From positions 393,464-457,463 of the forward strand of contig VXAA01003334.1 in the NCBI GenBank assembly GCA_013399115.1: 64,000 bases of DNA. The letters run 5' to 3'. Each line of letters begins with the position of its first letter. Within the stretch, counting starts at the first letter, position 1. Positions 52,343 through 62,988 of this stretch are shown here, piece after piece. This stretch comes from Anseranas semipalmata (lineage: Eukaryota; Chordata; Aves; Anseriformes; Anseranatidae). The notes under the pieces were generated by a model. It was not told the origin of the DNA. It saw nothing but the letters and a program-made list of their open reading frames with translations, and searched no databases. The position numbers and the translations under genes are program-made.

Positions 52343-53645
52343 GTGAGTATTTCATATAATATCCTTCAGTATAGACTTCCTTCCTCTGATACGGAATAAA
52401 ATACATGGTGTTTTGGTTCAGGCTATGCTATATAAGCTGCGTCACTGTCACTGCTGAGTATCTAAGGCTACATATTCAAGGCTCTTGTAGAGTATCCGCG
52501 CCTCCAAGGGAGGTGGGAGCCTCACGTTTCCATTCCTTAGGATAGATGTAGTTGTTAGCTTTGATCAGTTTCCACTCCCAAAATGAATGCATGAAGCAGT
52601 GCAGTTGTGGACACTCTTCTCCCTTTCCCTCCCTCCACGGATCAAAAAAGCCTATCTGGAAATGAGAGGAAATAGAAAACCAGTCCAAGAGAGCCAACAA
52701 ACAAGCACAATCTGTTGTACTCTGTTTTTATGAAGATGTGTCTGCATGATGTTTCTTTTAATATAAGTGTCATTGAGGAAAATCAGAAGGCAAAACTGAT
52801 CTTTCTCCAGCTATGGCAATATTCCTTTCATCTCATTCAGACAAAATAAAACAATTGTCTCATATGATGGGTCTGCTTGTACATTACCATGCGGAATCAT
52901 GTACAACCACTTGACTTAATTCTAAACAAACAGAACTGCATTAGCTGGGTGCTCATCTCTGGCCAATTAGTCCTGCTCAGAAACAAATGTGAAATGTTTT
53001 AGTATGTACAGAGTACTTTGCTTCTAATGTAGCCAGGATTGTAGTGTGTGGCATGCCGACAGGAGTGGTGACTTAGGAGGTGCACTCTTGCGTGACTTAT
53101 TTTTCTACAGTCTGTAACCTCATGAAGCATGAGAGCCCTGGATATGTGGTTTTTTTTTTGTCTAAATTTTAATGAAAAGAGCTAAACCGACACTAATTCT
53201 GTTTAGAATACCATAATTTATTTTCCGTATGGATTAGGAGTGATGAGCAATATTGAATTGCATAAATGGCACAAAGATTGAAAATTGCTGGGGCTTGGGG
53301 AGTTTTTTATAGTGATGCTATTTACCAGCTCAGTTACTACTCTCAGATGTCACAGATTGTGTAGGATGTACTGTCAACTGGTGCAAATCAGGATAGGTTT
53401 TTCGAAACTACATCAAGTTGTAGTGTGGGAAAATGTGTTTCTTTATTTAACACCACAAAGCCCTACAGTTCATTTAAAGATAAAAGTTTTGTATTAGACA
53501 TTACTGTGTGAAGGTGTGTAACTGTCTACATTAATAGAGAGCCTGCTGTACTGCAGAAATGACATTTCCAGATATGGAAATGGAAAGTTTGGCAGCTTTT
53601 CCAGCACACTTCATGTGTGTGAATCTCAGTCCCCAAAATAATGAG

Positions 53646-53742
53646 CATAGAATCATAGCATAGTTGGGGTTGGAAGGCACCTTTAAAGATCTTCTACTCC
53701 AACTTCCCTGCCATGGGAAGGGACATCTTTCACTAGATCAGA
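53646..53742 (-). mobile_element. Short CR1 3'-end scrap, minus strand
   Basis: About 97 bp beginning AGAATCATAGCATAGTTGGG, then TTGGAAGGCACCTTTAAAGA and CTGCCATGGGAAGGGACAT. This is the extreme 3' end of a CR1 in antisense. It is diverged from the other copies, ends abruptly, and has no coding content. Confidence 0.85.
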
Positions 53743-55134
53743 GCAGAGGCTGAATGCTGTAGAAGATATGCGTAAATATGTCTTTCATTATGTATTAATT
53801 TATGTACTCCATGTGAAAAATGTCCATAGCATGTAAGTCACAAAACTGAATCATGTAGCAGATAATACAATAGTATCTTCTGGAATGCTATTTCACAAAT
53901 GATGTGGATGTATTTTGACACAGAAAAAAATCAACACATCAGTTGCAAATCTGTCAAAAAGCATCAGATATGATCTTCCAGGTCTCATCAGCTATGCTGC
54001 AAGAGATTTACTACTAAAGGACCGTGGGGCGTTTGAAGTAAAGAATGGGGTCCAGCTGTCAACAAACTCTCATTCTCCCCATTTGTCAAGGGAGAGAGCC
54101 TTTTTTCCCCCTCTTTTTAGATTTTCTTCATTAGTACCATGAAATCAAGGGTATATTTCACATCACATATTAGCAAGATGAATATCAATTAGCACATCTC
54201 AACTGAAACATGTCATTACCATGTCAATATCAGATCTTAACTCTTGTTCAAAATCTTAACAGTAGTCAGTGCTTGAAAGACAGGTTCAGATAGCTCCCAG
54301 CTGATAATATCTCAGCTGAAAAGAAATGCTCCCAAGATATTTAAATAGGGATGCTATGAATTTAGTAAGTTTCCATTTTTGAAGAAGTCTGTCTTTTTCT
54401 GTTTGAAATATGAAGAACACCTTCGGTTCTAATGTCTATGCTGACAAATCTTTAGGGGAATAGAAATATTTGTGTTTGTGCATGTTGTAAACGTAAAAAT
54501 TCTGTTCTCCGCAGTTATTCTGAACTGTGATCACTATAGATAACCAATGTAGCACAGGCAGCTCAGGATGAAAGGAGATATGATAATATAAACCAACAAA
54601 AATACTGCAAAATGCATTATGACTGTCTTATGTCTACAAATGTGTAGCATACCCACTACTACATATGACTTCTTCAGTTGCATTGGCACAACCTGCATTG
54701 AACATGCTCTTTGTGCAGGGAGACTGCCTGTCTTAAGTGCTTGCTGTAATACTGTTCTGCAGTTTCTGCACCCTGAGAAGCTTATTTCCTCATTCTTACT
54801 TCTTCTGTAAGTCTTCTGGGTAAAAAGAATAGAATAAAACCTAGCATGCCCTCTGACTGTTTGCATCTAGCCAGAGTATGTACAGTATGCATGGCAAGCG
54901 TTCAAAAATCCCATGTCAGGTTCCAAAAATAACAAAATTGGCTTTAAAATCTTGTTTCTAGCTTTTTGTTTGTATGTGTGCAAGGGAAAAGGAGAAGTAG
55001 TCATTTGCATTCTGGCTTCTCAGCTTTTCTCTAAAAGGTAAAAATTTTGTCATTAGAAGAGAACAGAAATCTTTATCTAATCATATGATATCATAAGACT
55101 TCCTTGGGAAATTCCAAAATGGGTGTAGGAGGGA

Positions 55135-55178
55135 ACAATAATAATAATATAATATAATAATATAGTAATAATAATATG
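55135..55178 (+). repeat. AAT-rich simple repeat
   Basis: An imperfect mixture of AAT and AATAT units about 0.5 kb upstream of the CpG-rich block in intron 3. Confidence 0.85.
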
Positions 55179-55671
55179 AATGCATGTGTACATTTCTATT
55201 TCAAAGCTCGTCCTGAATTTACAAAACCAAAATAATAAAAAATCACAGTTTTCTTAAGGAAAAAAAGTACTAACTTATGCATCGATGTCTCTCTGACATG
55301 CTGTAGTGACACAAAATTTCCCAAAATAAAACTGGAATATGTTTCATCAGTGTTGAGAGTCAGGAAGGTTCTGATCGAGGATGGTGACGTTTAAGATTGT
55401 TAAGTATTTTCTTTGGGATTCTCAAGTGTTGAAAAGCAATGACGGCTCCACCATTTGCTTTGTAAGAAATTTGAGAAAACAGAGTGAAAGAAAACGCTGC
55501 CTTTTGAATTTAGCGTTGATACGTCGCCTTGCTACTTAATGCTGGCAAACAAGGAAAAACGTGCAAGAAGGCTGACGTGAGCTATCGTCAGACTTGTGTT
55601 TGAGTTGCCGTTTTAAACCAGGAGGCTTGTTTCTACACAAGCACTCTCAGAGCTGTGGCATGGTGTCAGCC

Positions 55672-55932
55672 AGCCGCGTCTGCTCTGCCCCTTCCCCGTA
55701 CTGCGTGGTGCACGCGGCTCAGATGCCGAGGCTCGGCCTGTGCGCGGGGCCACGCGTGCGAGAAGCGGCCCGGACAGCGGGCAGCCCAGGGACACTTCCT
55801 TGCGCCCGGCCTTCACGCTGCGAACCTCTGAGCCGCCTCAGCCAGCAGTGCTGACCCAGAGGAGCTGGGGCCTTGCCTCCAAAGTCATCCCGGCCTGCAC
55901 CCAGCAAGGGGAGAAGCGGCCTGCTCGGCCTC
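55672..55932. promoter_or_regulatory. CpG island-like block inside intron 3 (candidate regulatory element)
   Basis: About two dozen CpG dinucleotides by eye within some 260 bases of GC-rich sequence (for example GTGCGCGGGGCCACGCGTGC), against a very CpG-poor AT-rich surround. Open frames run through it on both strands, as expected when GC is high and stops are rare, and none is recognised as a protein. It may be an intragenic CpG island acting as an enhancer or alternative promoter. Calling it regulatory is inference from composition alone. Confidence 0.5.
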
Positions 55933-57286
55933 TGTAACCAGCTTAAGGCTTCTAGCCCTGCAGGGCTGGAAAGGGCAGCTGAGCCATCTCCCCTTTGGGG
56001 CATAACGGTGTAGCCTTGGCGGCTGTGTTGTCAAAGCGAGCAGTTCATCCAACTCTAGTTTTCATTGGTTTTTTATCTGACCTTTCTGTCTATAGTGTTT
56101 TCTTCCTTTTATCATCAGCGCTGGATTGCCTCCTGTCTGTCCTGTTAGTGAGTCACTGGAGTGAGGTGCAGACAAGAAGGAAACAATGGGTTTCCTCTGG
56201 CTCCTGCCAGCTTCTTTCTCCCAGATTTTGATTTCATCCCTGCTTTTTTAAAGATCTGGTGAGCAACAGGTGACTTGTTTGACTTCATGTGGATATGTAA
56301 ATGTAAAAAGCAGTACCAGGTGCACGCAAGGCTGGGTGGTATTGAGAAGGCTCCGTCTGAGCGAGGGCAGTAGGCTGGGTCTTGGCACCTACAGGTTAAC
56401 TTCAGATGTTGCACCATTGCTGCGGAGCAGGATCAGATGTGCTATAAGCTACATAAGAACATATATCTAATAGTATAGAACAAGTACACAAGTAATTGTT
56501 GCCATGTACAATATACCTATCGCGGTCCACTATTACTGTCAAGTGTGAAGAAGTGATGAAGGCTATAAAATCATAAGCCAGAGCAATTACTTCCTAAGTA
56601 GGTTTATCTTTAAAAAATCCATTTATTAACAGGAATCATAACTATGGCTTGGAGACTTTATTGGAAACTCAAACTAACATCCATTTATGAGGAAGGAAGG
56701 TAATTTACAATTCAGTCTTAAAAAGCTGGCAGAATGGCAAAATCCTAGTAATAGTGTAATTTCTACAGTATGGATTCATTAAAAAAATATTTTCCATAGT
56801 GTAAGCCCAGCTAAATTTGGGTAATTCTCCAGCTGGCAATCAGTGTTTACGCCTATCAACATACAGCAAGAGGGCTGTTAGGCAGCCCCCAGTTTTGGAA
56901 GCTCCATTGGCAAAAGGTGAGGCAGTGAGTGACAGAGGTTTGCTGAAAAAAACTCTCTTCTCATACATGAGGCCCACAAGGAGGATGGACAGAGCAGGGG
57001 AAGTTCTCTCCTCATGGAAAAAAAACCACTTCATTTTTGTATCAGGATTGCAAACAATATTATCTACCTCTTCCCTTCTCTGTTTGTTTTTGGTCTCTGG
57101 TCAGATGGTACCAATGCTGCAGCTACCTCAGCTCGCAGATCTACCACTTTTTGTCCATTTCCTTAGCAGTGAAAAGCTAAGCATACCTGTTGAAACAGTT
57201 GTGCTTTTAATTATATTTTTGAGCTCTTAGAAGTAGGGAATGGGTATAATATATTATACTGAAATAAAGAGGACTGTGCATGTCTG

Positions 57287-57306
57287 TATATATATATATA
57301 TATATA
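57287..57306 (+). repeat. (TA)10 run
   Basis: Twenty bases of alternating TA, followed by further imperfect AT-rich sequence, in intron 3. Confidence 0.9.
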
Positions 57307-57819
57307 CATATTTATGTGTATATATATTATTTATGGGTGTGTTCTGTTCATTCAGGGCACTGACTAGAGGCTACTTAGCATAACCAGTTCCTTAACCTGC
57401 AAGTAGGACTAGTTCACCACTGTGAACCTTTTTTTTCTTGCAGATCTCAGGATATTCGATATAGTTCTTCAGGCCTGAGATCCTAGAAGCATGTGCTAAA
57501 CTTAGAATTTTGATCTTCATTTAGAAAAATAAAAGATTCTAACAATCAGAGAAAAGCATGAAGAAACAACCCAGGTATGAAGGCTTAGAAAATAGGAAGC
57601 AAATAAAAAGAACTCCACTTTTTTTCTTTAAAAGTCACAATTTTAAGCCAATTTACAAATTTCAGGGGACACAGGATTTTAAATGCTCAAATCCAGGTAG
57701 CTGTAAAGTTTCACGTTACAACAGCACAGTGTAAATTTTAGTATAGCACATTTCAGTTTTCCAGGATTTGTATTAAACTCCCAGATTTTACTAATCTTTT
57801 ATTGCAGTTGTTTTGTTTG

Positions 57820-57838
57820 TTTTTTTTTTTTTTTTTTT
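57820..57838 (+). repeat. Poly-T tract (19 bases)
   Basis: Uninterrupted T run in intron 3, 1 kb before exon 4. Confidence 0.92.
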
Positions 57839-58829
57839 GAATTTGGAAGTGTGATGGCTTTGATGCTTTGCAAATGAAGGCAGAGCATTTCAGATTGCTT
57901 TAATGTGCTCTGAGGTATTAGGATACTACAGTCTGTTAAATTTTATTCCTGCAGAAAAGGTCTGAAATGATTATTCGATTTTTCTTTTTTACCTAATAAA
58001 ACATTGTAATGCTATGTTTTAATTGTTGTTGTTATTGTTTAGCACTTCCCTTGTGACAGTTAATTTTCATAAGGCTGTTTTCTGTACTTCTCTGTCAACT
58101 GAAATTTGAGTCAGTCCATACACAGAAGACAGTAAGAAGCTGTAGCGGAAATGTAACGTTGTTTTGTTTTTCTCATGTAGTTTGCTACTAACCAACAGGA
58201 ATCATCAGGGCACATACCATTTCTTCTTTCTTAGACAGGGAGACACTTCTGAAAGGAATCTCTCTTATTCTCACTGATGAACACATGGAAAATTTTTCCT
58301 TTCTTTTTCACTCAGTTGTGAATATATTATTCCTGGCACATCTTCCTTAGAAGGAACTTCCACTGCTTCTGAAGTGCTGCCCTTTCTCAATTTCTCCATA
58401 TTTCATTGTAGGATTTAAGTGATAAAAACGTGAATGTTCTGTAGATATTACGCACTACACAACTGCTCTTAGATGGATTGGGTTTACTGTGATTGCACAT
58501 GCAATTGTGCAATTCATATCTCTAGCGAACATATGTCCAGTACATTTGTATATCCCATTTGTGTATCCCACAGCCTAGCCAGAGCAACTGGTACTGCTCC
58601 AGCTGGGCTGCTGCATGTCTGGGATTCCTGGGTAGGTATTCTCAGTTTTCAAAGTCTGCCAGAGGATCTTCCCAGGAGGAAGATCTAAGGAAATATTTCA
58701 CTGTCAGGTTGACAAAACTTCTTAACTTTGAAGGTGTTTCCTGGGCTTGTTGTATGACAGAGTAGTATGATTTAACAGGCTTAATGTTTTGACATGCTGT
58801 ACTTTGTTCTGTTTTTAAATTTTCTGCAG

Positions 58830-58936
58830 TATACATAAAAGTGGAAAAAAGGATGGACTGTTCAAAGAAAATCTTTTGTTACGTGGATGCACTATTAGAA
58901 ATACAGAGGAAGTTGCAGGAATTGTAATCTACGCAG
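58830..58936 (+). CDS. ATP10A: ATP10A exon 4: actuator domain, [13 protein letters not shown] segment
   Basis: A 107-nt exon flanked by TTTCTGCAG and GCAG|GTAAAAG. It completes the isoleucine codon begun in exon 3, carries 35 full codons and ends with one base of a glycine codon. It encodes [20 protein letters not shown], then [16 protein letters not shown]. The LLLRGCxLRNT and GIVIYAGHETK strings are hallmark P4-ATPase sequence: the end of the A domain leading back to the membrane. Confidence 0.96.
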
Positions 58937-59041
58937 GTAAAAGTTGTTTTTCTATCTGACTAAACACACCATCTTTTCATAGTTTCCTTAAAATACTAAC
59001 AGAAATCCCTATTACATCATTTAACTCAATTTCTTTTGCAG
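58937..59041 (+). other. ATP10A: Intron 4 of ATP10A (105 bp, shortest in window)
   Basis: A phase-1 intron with donor GTAAAA and acceptor TTCTTTTGCAG. Its length is a multiple of three, but translation through it meets an in-frame TGA after seven codons, so a retained intron would truncate the protein. Confidence 0.92.
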
Positions 59042-59173
59042 GGCATGAGACCAAAGCTTTCTTAAATAATAATGGACCCCGTTACAAACGCAGTAAGCTT
59101 GAAAGACAGATGAATGCTGATGTCCTTTGGTGTATCCTCATACTTCTAATCATGTGTCTGTTTTCTGCCATTG
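59042..59173 (+). CDS. ATP10A: ATP10A exon 5: GHETKA loop and first part of TM3
   Basis: A 132-nt exon flanked by TTTTGCAG and TTG|GTAAGT, phase 1 at both ends. It encodes [30 protein letters not shown] and the hydrophobic stretch [13 protein letters not shown]. The [10 protein letters not shown] string is the conserved cytosolic stalk before TM3 in class 5 P4-ATPases. ATP10A has LERQMN, whereas ATP10B has IERRMN from memory, which supports the ATP10A call. The hydrophobic run of about 17 residues is TM3. Confidence 0.96.
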
Positions 59174-61360
59174 GTAAGTGCTCTTTAAAAATAGAAACTT
59201 AAATATCAGACTCTCTTGGGATTCATGCACTTAGCTTTACCAAAACCATATGTAACTGCCAAAACATGGGATCCCTATAACTGCCTCCATACTATCCAAT
59301 TTTGGTTGCATTTTCTTCCTTGAAATTAAAATGTTTTGATAAACAGGCCCATCTAAGTAGTTTCTTAGTATGAATCAAATATATGTTATTAGTACCAGAG
59401 ATCTGAATGCATAGATTTTACCACCTCCAAAAATGTCAAGTCCAAAAGAAGCTGCTTTATAGGCAGCACCCTCAAAATTACAAGTGGTAGAGTGTTACAT
59501 GCCATTAATCAGTCAACAAAGTAATTTATGAGCAGAGAATAAACATAATTAGCACAGTGCTATTCCCCAGTACTATTTATTAAATCAAGGGCACAGTGTA
59601 CAACATTTATGCACTGTCCCTAAGGCTGCAGCTTTAAACCAGAAGAAATACATGAAAGTCTAAATCTGCATAAATCCAATTAGAAGACCCTCTAGACTTC
59701 CTGGAGTGTTTAAGGAAATGCTGAGGTTCAGGTTAATACTCTACAGGCTGTTTTTCTATTCACTCATGAGAAAGAATTGAGTTTTACATTTGGCACCCAA
59801 AATGATTGTTAATATATTGCATATGAATTCTATATCCTTAATGTTTGTCTGTTCTCTAATGTTTGTGTGTGAGTCATGCGGCAGAAACACCAGAATGTTT
59901 CCTAACAACCACAGTGTAGTTTAATAACAATCTTTTGCCTTTTTAATAAGTCTCAGTGTGCCTTTTTCCAGGTATTGTTAAATACTGCTTAAAGATGAGT
60001 TTTTCCAGCTGTGAATCAGCCAGTGTATTTGTTTCCACTGAGTTCATGACACTCTTGTGTAGCATCCCAGTGTGGGGGAGTGCAGTCCTCGAGGCTCTAC
60101 TGAAGTGCTGCAGTGGGCTTAATTGCGGGGAGTCCCAGCCTGCAGGTGTCCCCTCTGCCACCGCAGCAGAGGAGATGCCCCCAGAGCAATGGCAGCAGGC
60201 TGTGTGCCATCGTGGCTTCACCGTAGCTGTGACTCTTGGGCTGTATGAATGCACGTGGGAGTAGGTGGCACATGGTAGGTGACACGTACAGCATCTGCTC
60301 TGTCACTTCTGCTCCAAGGACAGAAACCACCAGCAGAGGGCCAAAGCAAACCACTGGAGGTGATAACAGCTACGCACAGCTGGAAAGAAATTTGCTCAAG
60401 TGCTTCGAAACCAGAGGTGCCTGGTGCTTCAGGCATGCAAAGCTGTGTTCTGTAAAAGTCAGGCAATTTTTGTACCTCCTGTCAAGACAGTATGAGTGGA
60501 GGAAATCTGAACCAGGATATTTATAAAACAAGTCTTGATGTAGGTCATTCTAAGTGTGGGATTTCAATTTTTGCTCTCAAGAATAAAAATATAGACATCA
60601 GTAGGATGATATGCTTGTATTGGTAGTACAAGGACAAAATAATTTGCTTACTTGGCTTAAGAATTGTTTTTATTTTTCAAGAGCTCAATGCTGTTTTATG
60701 GTATCAAGGAAAGTTTAAAACCTCGTTAGATATGGCTTTCAAAAGATTAGTTTTAAAGTAGGCCTTTGTCCTCTTTTGCTGATTTCTGACATGTAATGAA
60801 GATAATTTGAAGGCTTCTTATGGTGGGGGAATTCTTCCTTGGTTTTAACCCTCTAAGCATCAGGCAAGCCAAGAAGATACTAGCTGCAAATCCCAGCACT
60901 CTACTTAAAAAAGGCAACTTTGTCTTTAACAATAATGTGTTTTTCCCAAAATAATAATATCCTTATCTTTATTTAGTTATCATAATGATAAATATAAAAA
61001 GGTTTTGAGCAAGACTTGAAATTTCTTCTGTTCTTAGTTCCTCAGCTTCTGTGCTGGTGGCTCTGCTGCTACTCTTAGCCTGAACTAATAATTTAGACTA
61101 GGCAGATCGCTTTATTTGGATAAAGTTAAATGAAGTGACTCTTAAATGCTGTCCTTAAGGCCAGACAAATGCCTTTCCCAAGCCCCAAAGCCCGGTGAAA
61201 AAAAAAAAAGTAAGGTTTTGGGACCTCTTTCGAGACATACAGAGTAGCTGAAAACAAGTATCGATTTCCCTTGTAACTCATCTCTAAGGACAAATTCGTA
61301 TCATAAACCCTTTTTTCTTGGAGTTACTATGAATTTTTCTCTCTTTCAACTCTTCTGCAG
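59174..61360 (+). other. ATP10A: Intron 5 of ATP10A (2.2 kb)
   Basis: A phase-1 intron with donor GTAAGT and acceptor CTCTTCTGCAG. Overlapping open frames on both strands around 59943-60526 have no recognisable similarity. No repeat is recognised beyond a 12-base A run near 61199. Confidence 0.9.
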
Positions 61361-61494
61361 GTCATGGCCTATGGGTATGGCAATACGGTGAGAAGAAGAA
61401 ACCAGTTTTTGATGTTCCAGGGCCTGATGGCAAATACCTGTCTCCTGTTTTAGCTTCAGTATATTTATTTCTGACAGCGATCATAGTTTTTCAG
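61361..61494 (+). CDS. ATP10A: ATP10A exon 6: exoplasmic TM3-TM4 loop and start of TM4
   Basis: A 134-nt exon flanked by TTCTGCAG and TCAG|GTATCG. It enters in phase 1 (completing a glycine codon) and ends on a codon boundary. It encodes HGLWVWQYGEKKKP, the loop VFDVPGPDGKYLSP and the hydrophobic VLASVYLFLTAIIVFQ. The loop between TM3 and TM4 is the least conserved part of the segment and differs from human more than the flanking exons, as expected for an exoplasmic loop. TM4 begins here and finishes in exon 7. The donor GTATCG is the weakest in the window. Confidence 0.94.
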
Positions 61495-62735
61495 GTATCG
61501 GAGTTGTACATAATGTCACCTGTGTTCATAGTTTTCTGTAATAAAAGTATAAATGTGCAGTGTGTGTAGTACCCTTTCTACCACCAAGGCATGCGAGGAG
61601 CTGATCAAGTACTAAAATGAAGTATGTTTAGTCACCTTAAATTTTAACTATAGGGAATGTGATAATGTATAACCAGAAATCTAAACAAAAGAAAAGATAC
61701 AGTCTACCCAGTGATAAAAAGATGAGAACTTTTCTTAAAAATAAACAAACTGATCCACACAGTAAGCTCTCAGAGCTGCACTGGTCTTCGAGAAGAAAAC
61801 CGTCTGAAGACCAACCTTCCCCAAATGAGTCAGGTATTCTATTTTATTTTAAACAAGTAAGAAGAGAGAGGATGCAATGGATCCTCCTGGGAGAAAACAA
61901 GCTTTATGCTTCATAACCACCCACTGTGGAACAACACATCAGAGATTCGGGGTGCCACTTTGGGTATACTGTCCTGGTATGAACATAAGTTGTATGCTTT
62001 TTTAGCCACTTTTGAAAAACGTGGTTCTTAAAAACTCCATATCAGCTGAATAAACATCTGCAGGGAAAAACTAAAGTACAAATTAGATATTTCATGGACT
62101 TTTGACAATCCTTAAGAAACAGTTGAAAATCTTCTCTGGAGAAACTTCTTCTCACCTGTCTTTCTTCAGCAACTATAGAATGTGTTCTTCATTCAAATAA
62201 TCTGCAGTGCAAAAGCCAAGGCCAAAGAGATTGTTCCCGTGGAAAGCTTTACACTTTTCATTTTGTTACACTTATGCTGCAAAGTGAATTTGTAAACAGT
62301 CTGTTATTCATGCAGAACAAATTTATTCTGTTCTTTAAATGCAAAATATTCTATCACATTTATAGGATTCTGACTGTACTGTCTATTTTGTTTTGTTTTC
62401 CTTTGTTTTCCTTTGTTTTGTTTTGTTTTGTTCTGTTTTCCTGGTTAGTTTTAAGCTCACCTTATTAGCCCCCAAAAAAGAGTTGCTTCTGTCCAGGTTT
62501 TGATAATCACCCTTCCAGACATAATAATGTATTTCAACTCTGCAGTTCGCCATAGGTTTTCCTAATCTAGCACAGTAAATAAACTTTTTTCAAACATCTT
62601 ACTAGCTTTACAGTAGATGCTTAAAGTACATAGCATCTTTGTGTTCTATCTACTGCCAAATTAATTAGATTTTACTAATTCAGTGTATCCTTGCTTCTGT
62701 TTTCTCCTAATTCACTTTCTTCTTGTGTATTCTAG
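61495..62735 (+). other. ATP10A: Intron 6 of ATP10A (1.2 kb)
   Basis: A phase-0 intron with donor GTATCG and acceptor TGTATTCTAG. It contains a T-rich pentanucleotide tract (62386-62440). Nothing else is recognised. Confidence 0.9.
62386..62440 (+). repeat. (TTTTG)n-like pentanucleotide tract
   Basis: Repeated TTTTG units interrupted by TTTTCC units in intron 6, about 300 bp before exon 7. Confidence 0.9.
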
Positions 62736-62988
62736 GTTATGATTCCAATTTCTTTGTATGTATCCATTGAAATAGTTAAAATCTGCCAAGTATACTTTAT
62801 TCATCAAGATAAAGATTTATATGATGAAGAGACAGACTCTCAGCTGCAGTGCCGAGCTTTAAATATCACGGAAGACTTAGGTCAGGTGCAGTTTATCTTT
62901 TCAGACAAGACTGGGACGCTTACTGAAAATAAGATGGTTTTCCGAAGATGTACTGTCTCTGGAATAGAGTATTCCCACGATGATAACG
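62736..62988 (+). CDS. ATP10A: ATP10A exon 7: TM4 PISL motif and DKTGT phosphorylation site
   Basis: A 253-nt exon flanked by TATTCTAG and AACG|GTGAGC, phase 0 in and phase 1 out. It begins [24 protein letters not shown] (62745-62756) replaces the PEGL of cation pumps and is the P4-ATPase TM4 motif lining the lipid path. Then come [20 protein letters not shown] and [17 protein letters not shown], with the phospho-acceptor aspartate codon at 62904-62906, and [12 protein letters not shown] at the end. All residues needed for phosphorylation are present. This is the most diagnostic exon for the ATP10A assignment: [17 protein letters not shown] matches ATP10A, whereas ATP10D and ATP10B differ here (recalled from memory). 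Confidence 0.97.

Larger units (their letters stand above)
52343..58829 (+). other. ATP10A: Intron 3 of ATP10A (6.5 kb)
   Basis: A phase-2 intron with donor GTGAGT and acceptor TTTTCTGCAG. It holds a short CR1 3'-end scrap (53646-53742), an ATA-rich simple repeat, a CpG island-like block (55672-55932), a (TA)10 run and a 19-base T tract. No coding exon of the flippase is missing between exons 3 and 4, because the encoded protein is continuous across the junction. Confidence 0.9.
31607..62988 (+). other. ATP10A: ATP10A orthologue, partial gene body (exons 2-7 of a P4-ATPase flippase)
   Basis: Six exons on the + strand join in one open frame and encode about 305 residues of a type IV P-type ATPase. 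Signatures in order are the A-domain DGET motif (31758-31769), the TM3 hydrophobic stretch (exon 5), TM4 with the P4-specific PISL motif (62745-62756) and the phosphorylation motif DKTGT (62904-62918). Family knowledge: ATP10A flips phosphatidylcholine (glucosylceramide also reported) from the outer to the inner leaflet of the plasma membrane, and needs the CDC50A/TMEM30A partner to leave the ER. Assignment to ATP10A over ATP10B/ATP10D rests on remembered vertebrate sequences: CQVYFI after TM4, [19 protein letters not shown], and GVEYSHD-like text at the end of exon 7. All are closest to ATP10A. No stops, frameshifts or missing catalytic residues are seen. Exon 1 and exons after 7 fall outside the window, so the protein is partial at both ends by windowing, not decay. 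All introns are GT-AG. Confidence 0.93.

Noticed and set aside
59943..60526. Overlapping ORFs of about 80-100 codons on both strands in intron 5
   Set aside because: No similarity to known proteins. Open frames on both strands in one patch point to composition rather than coding.
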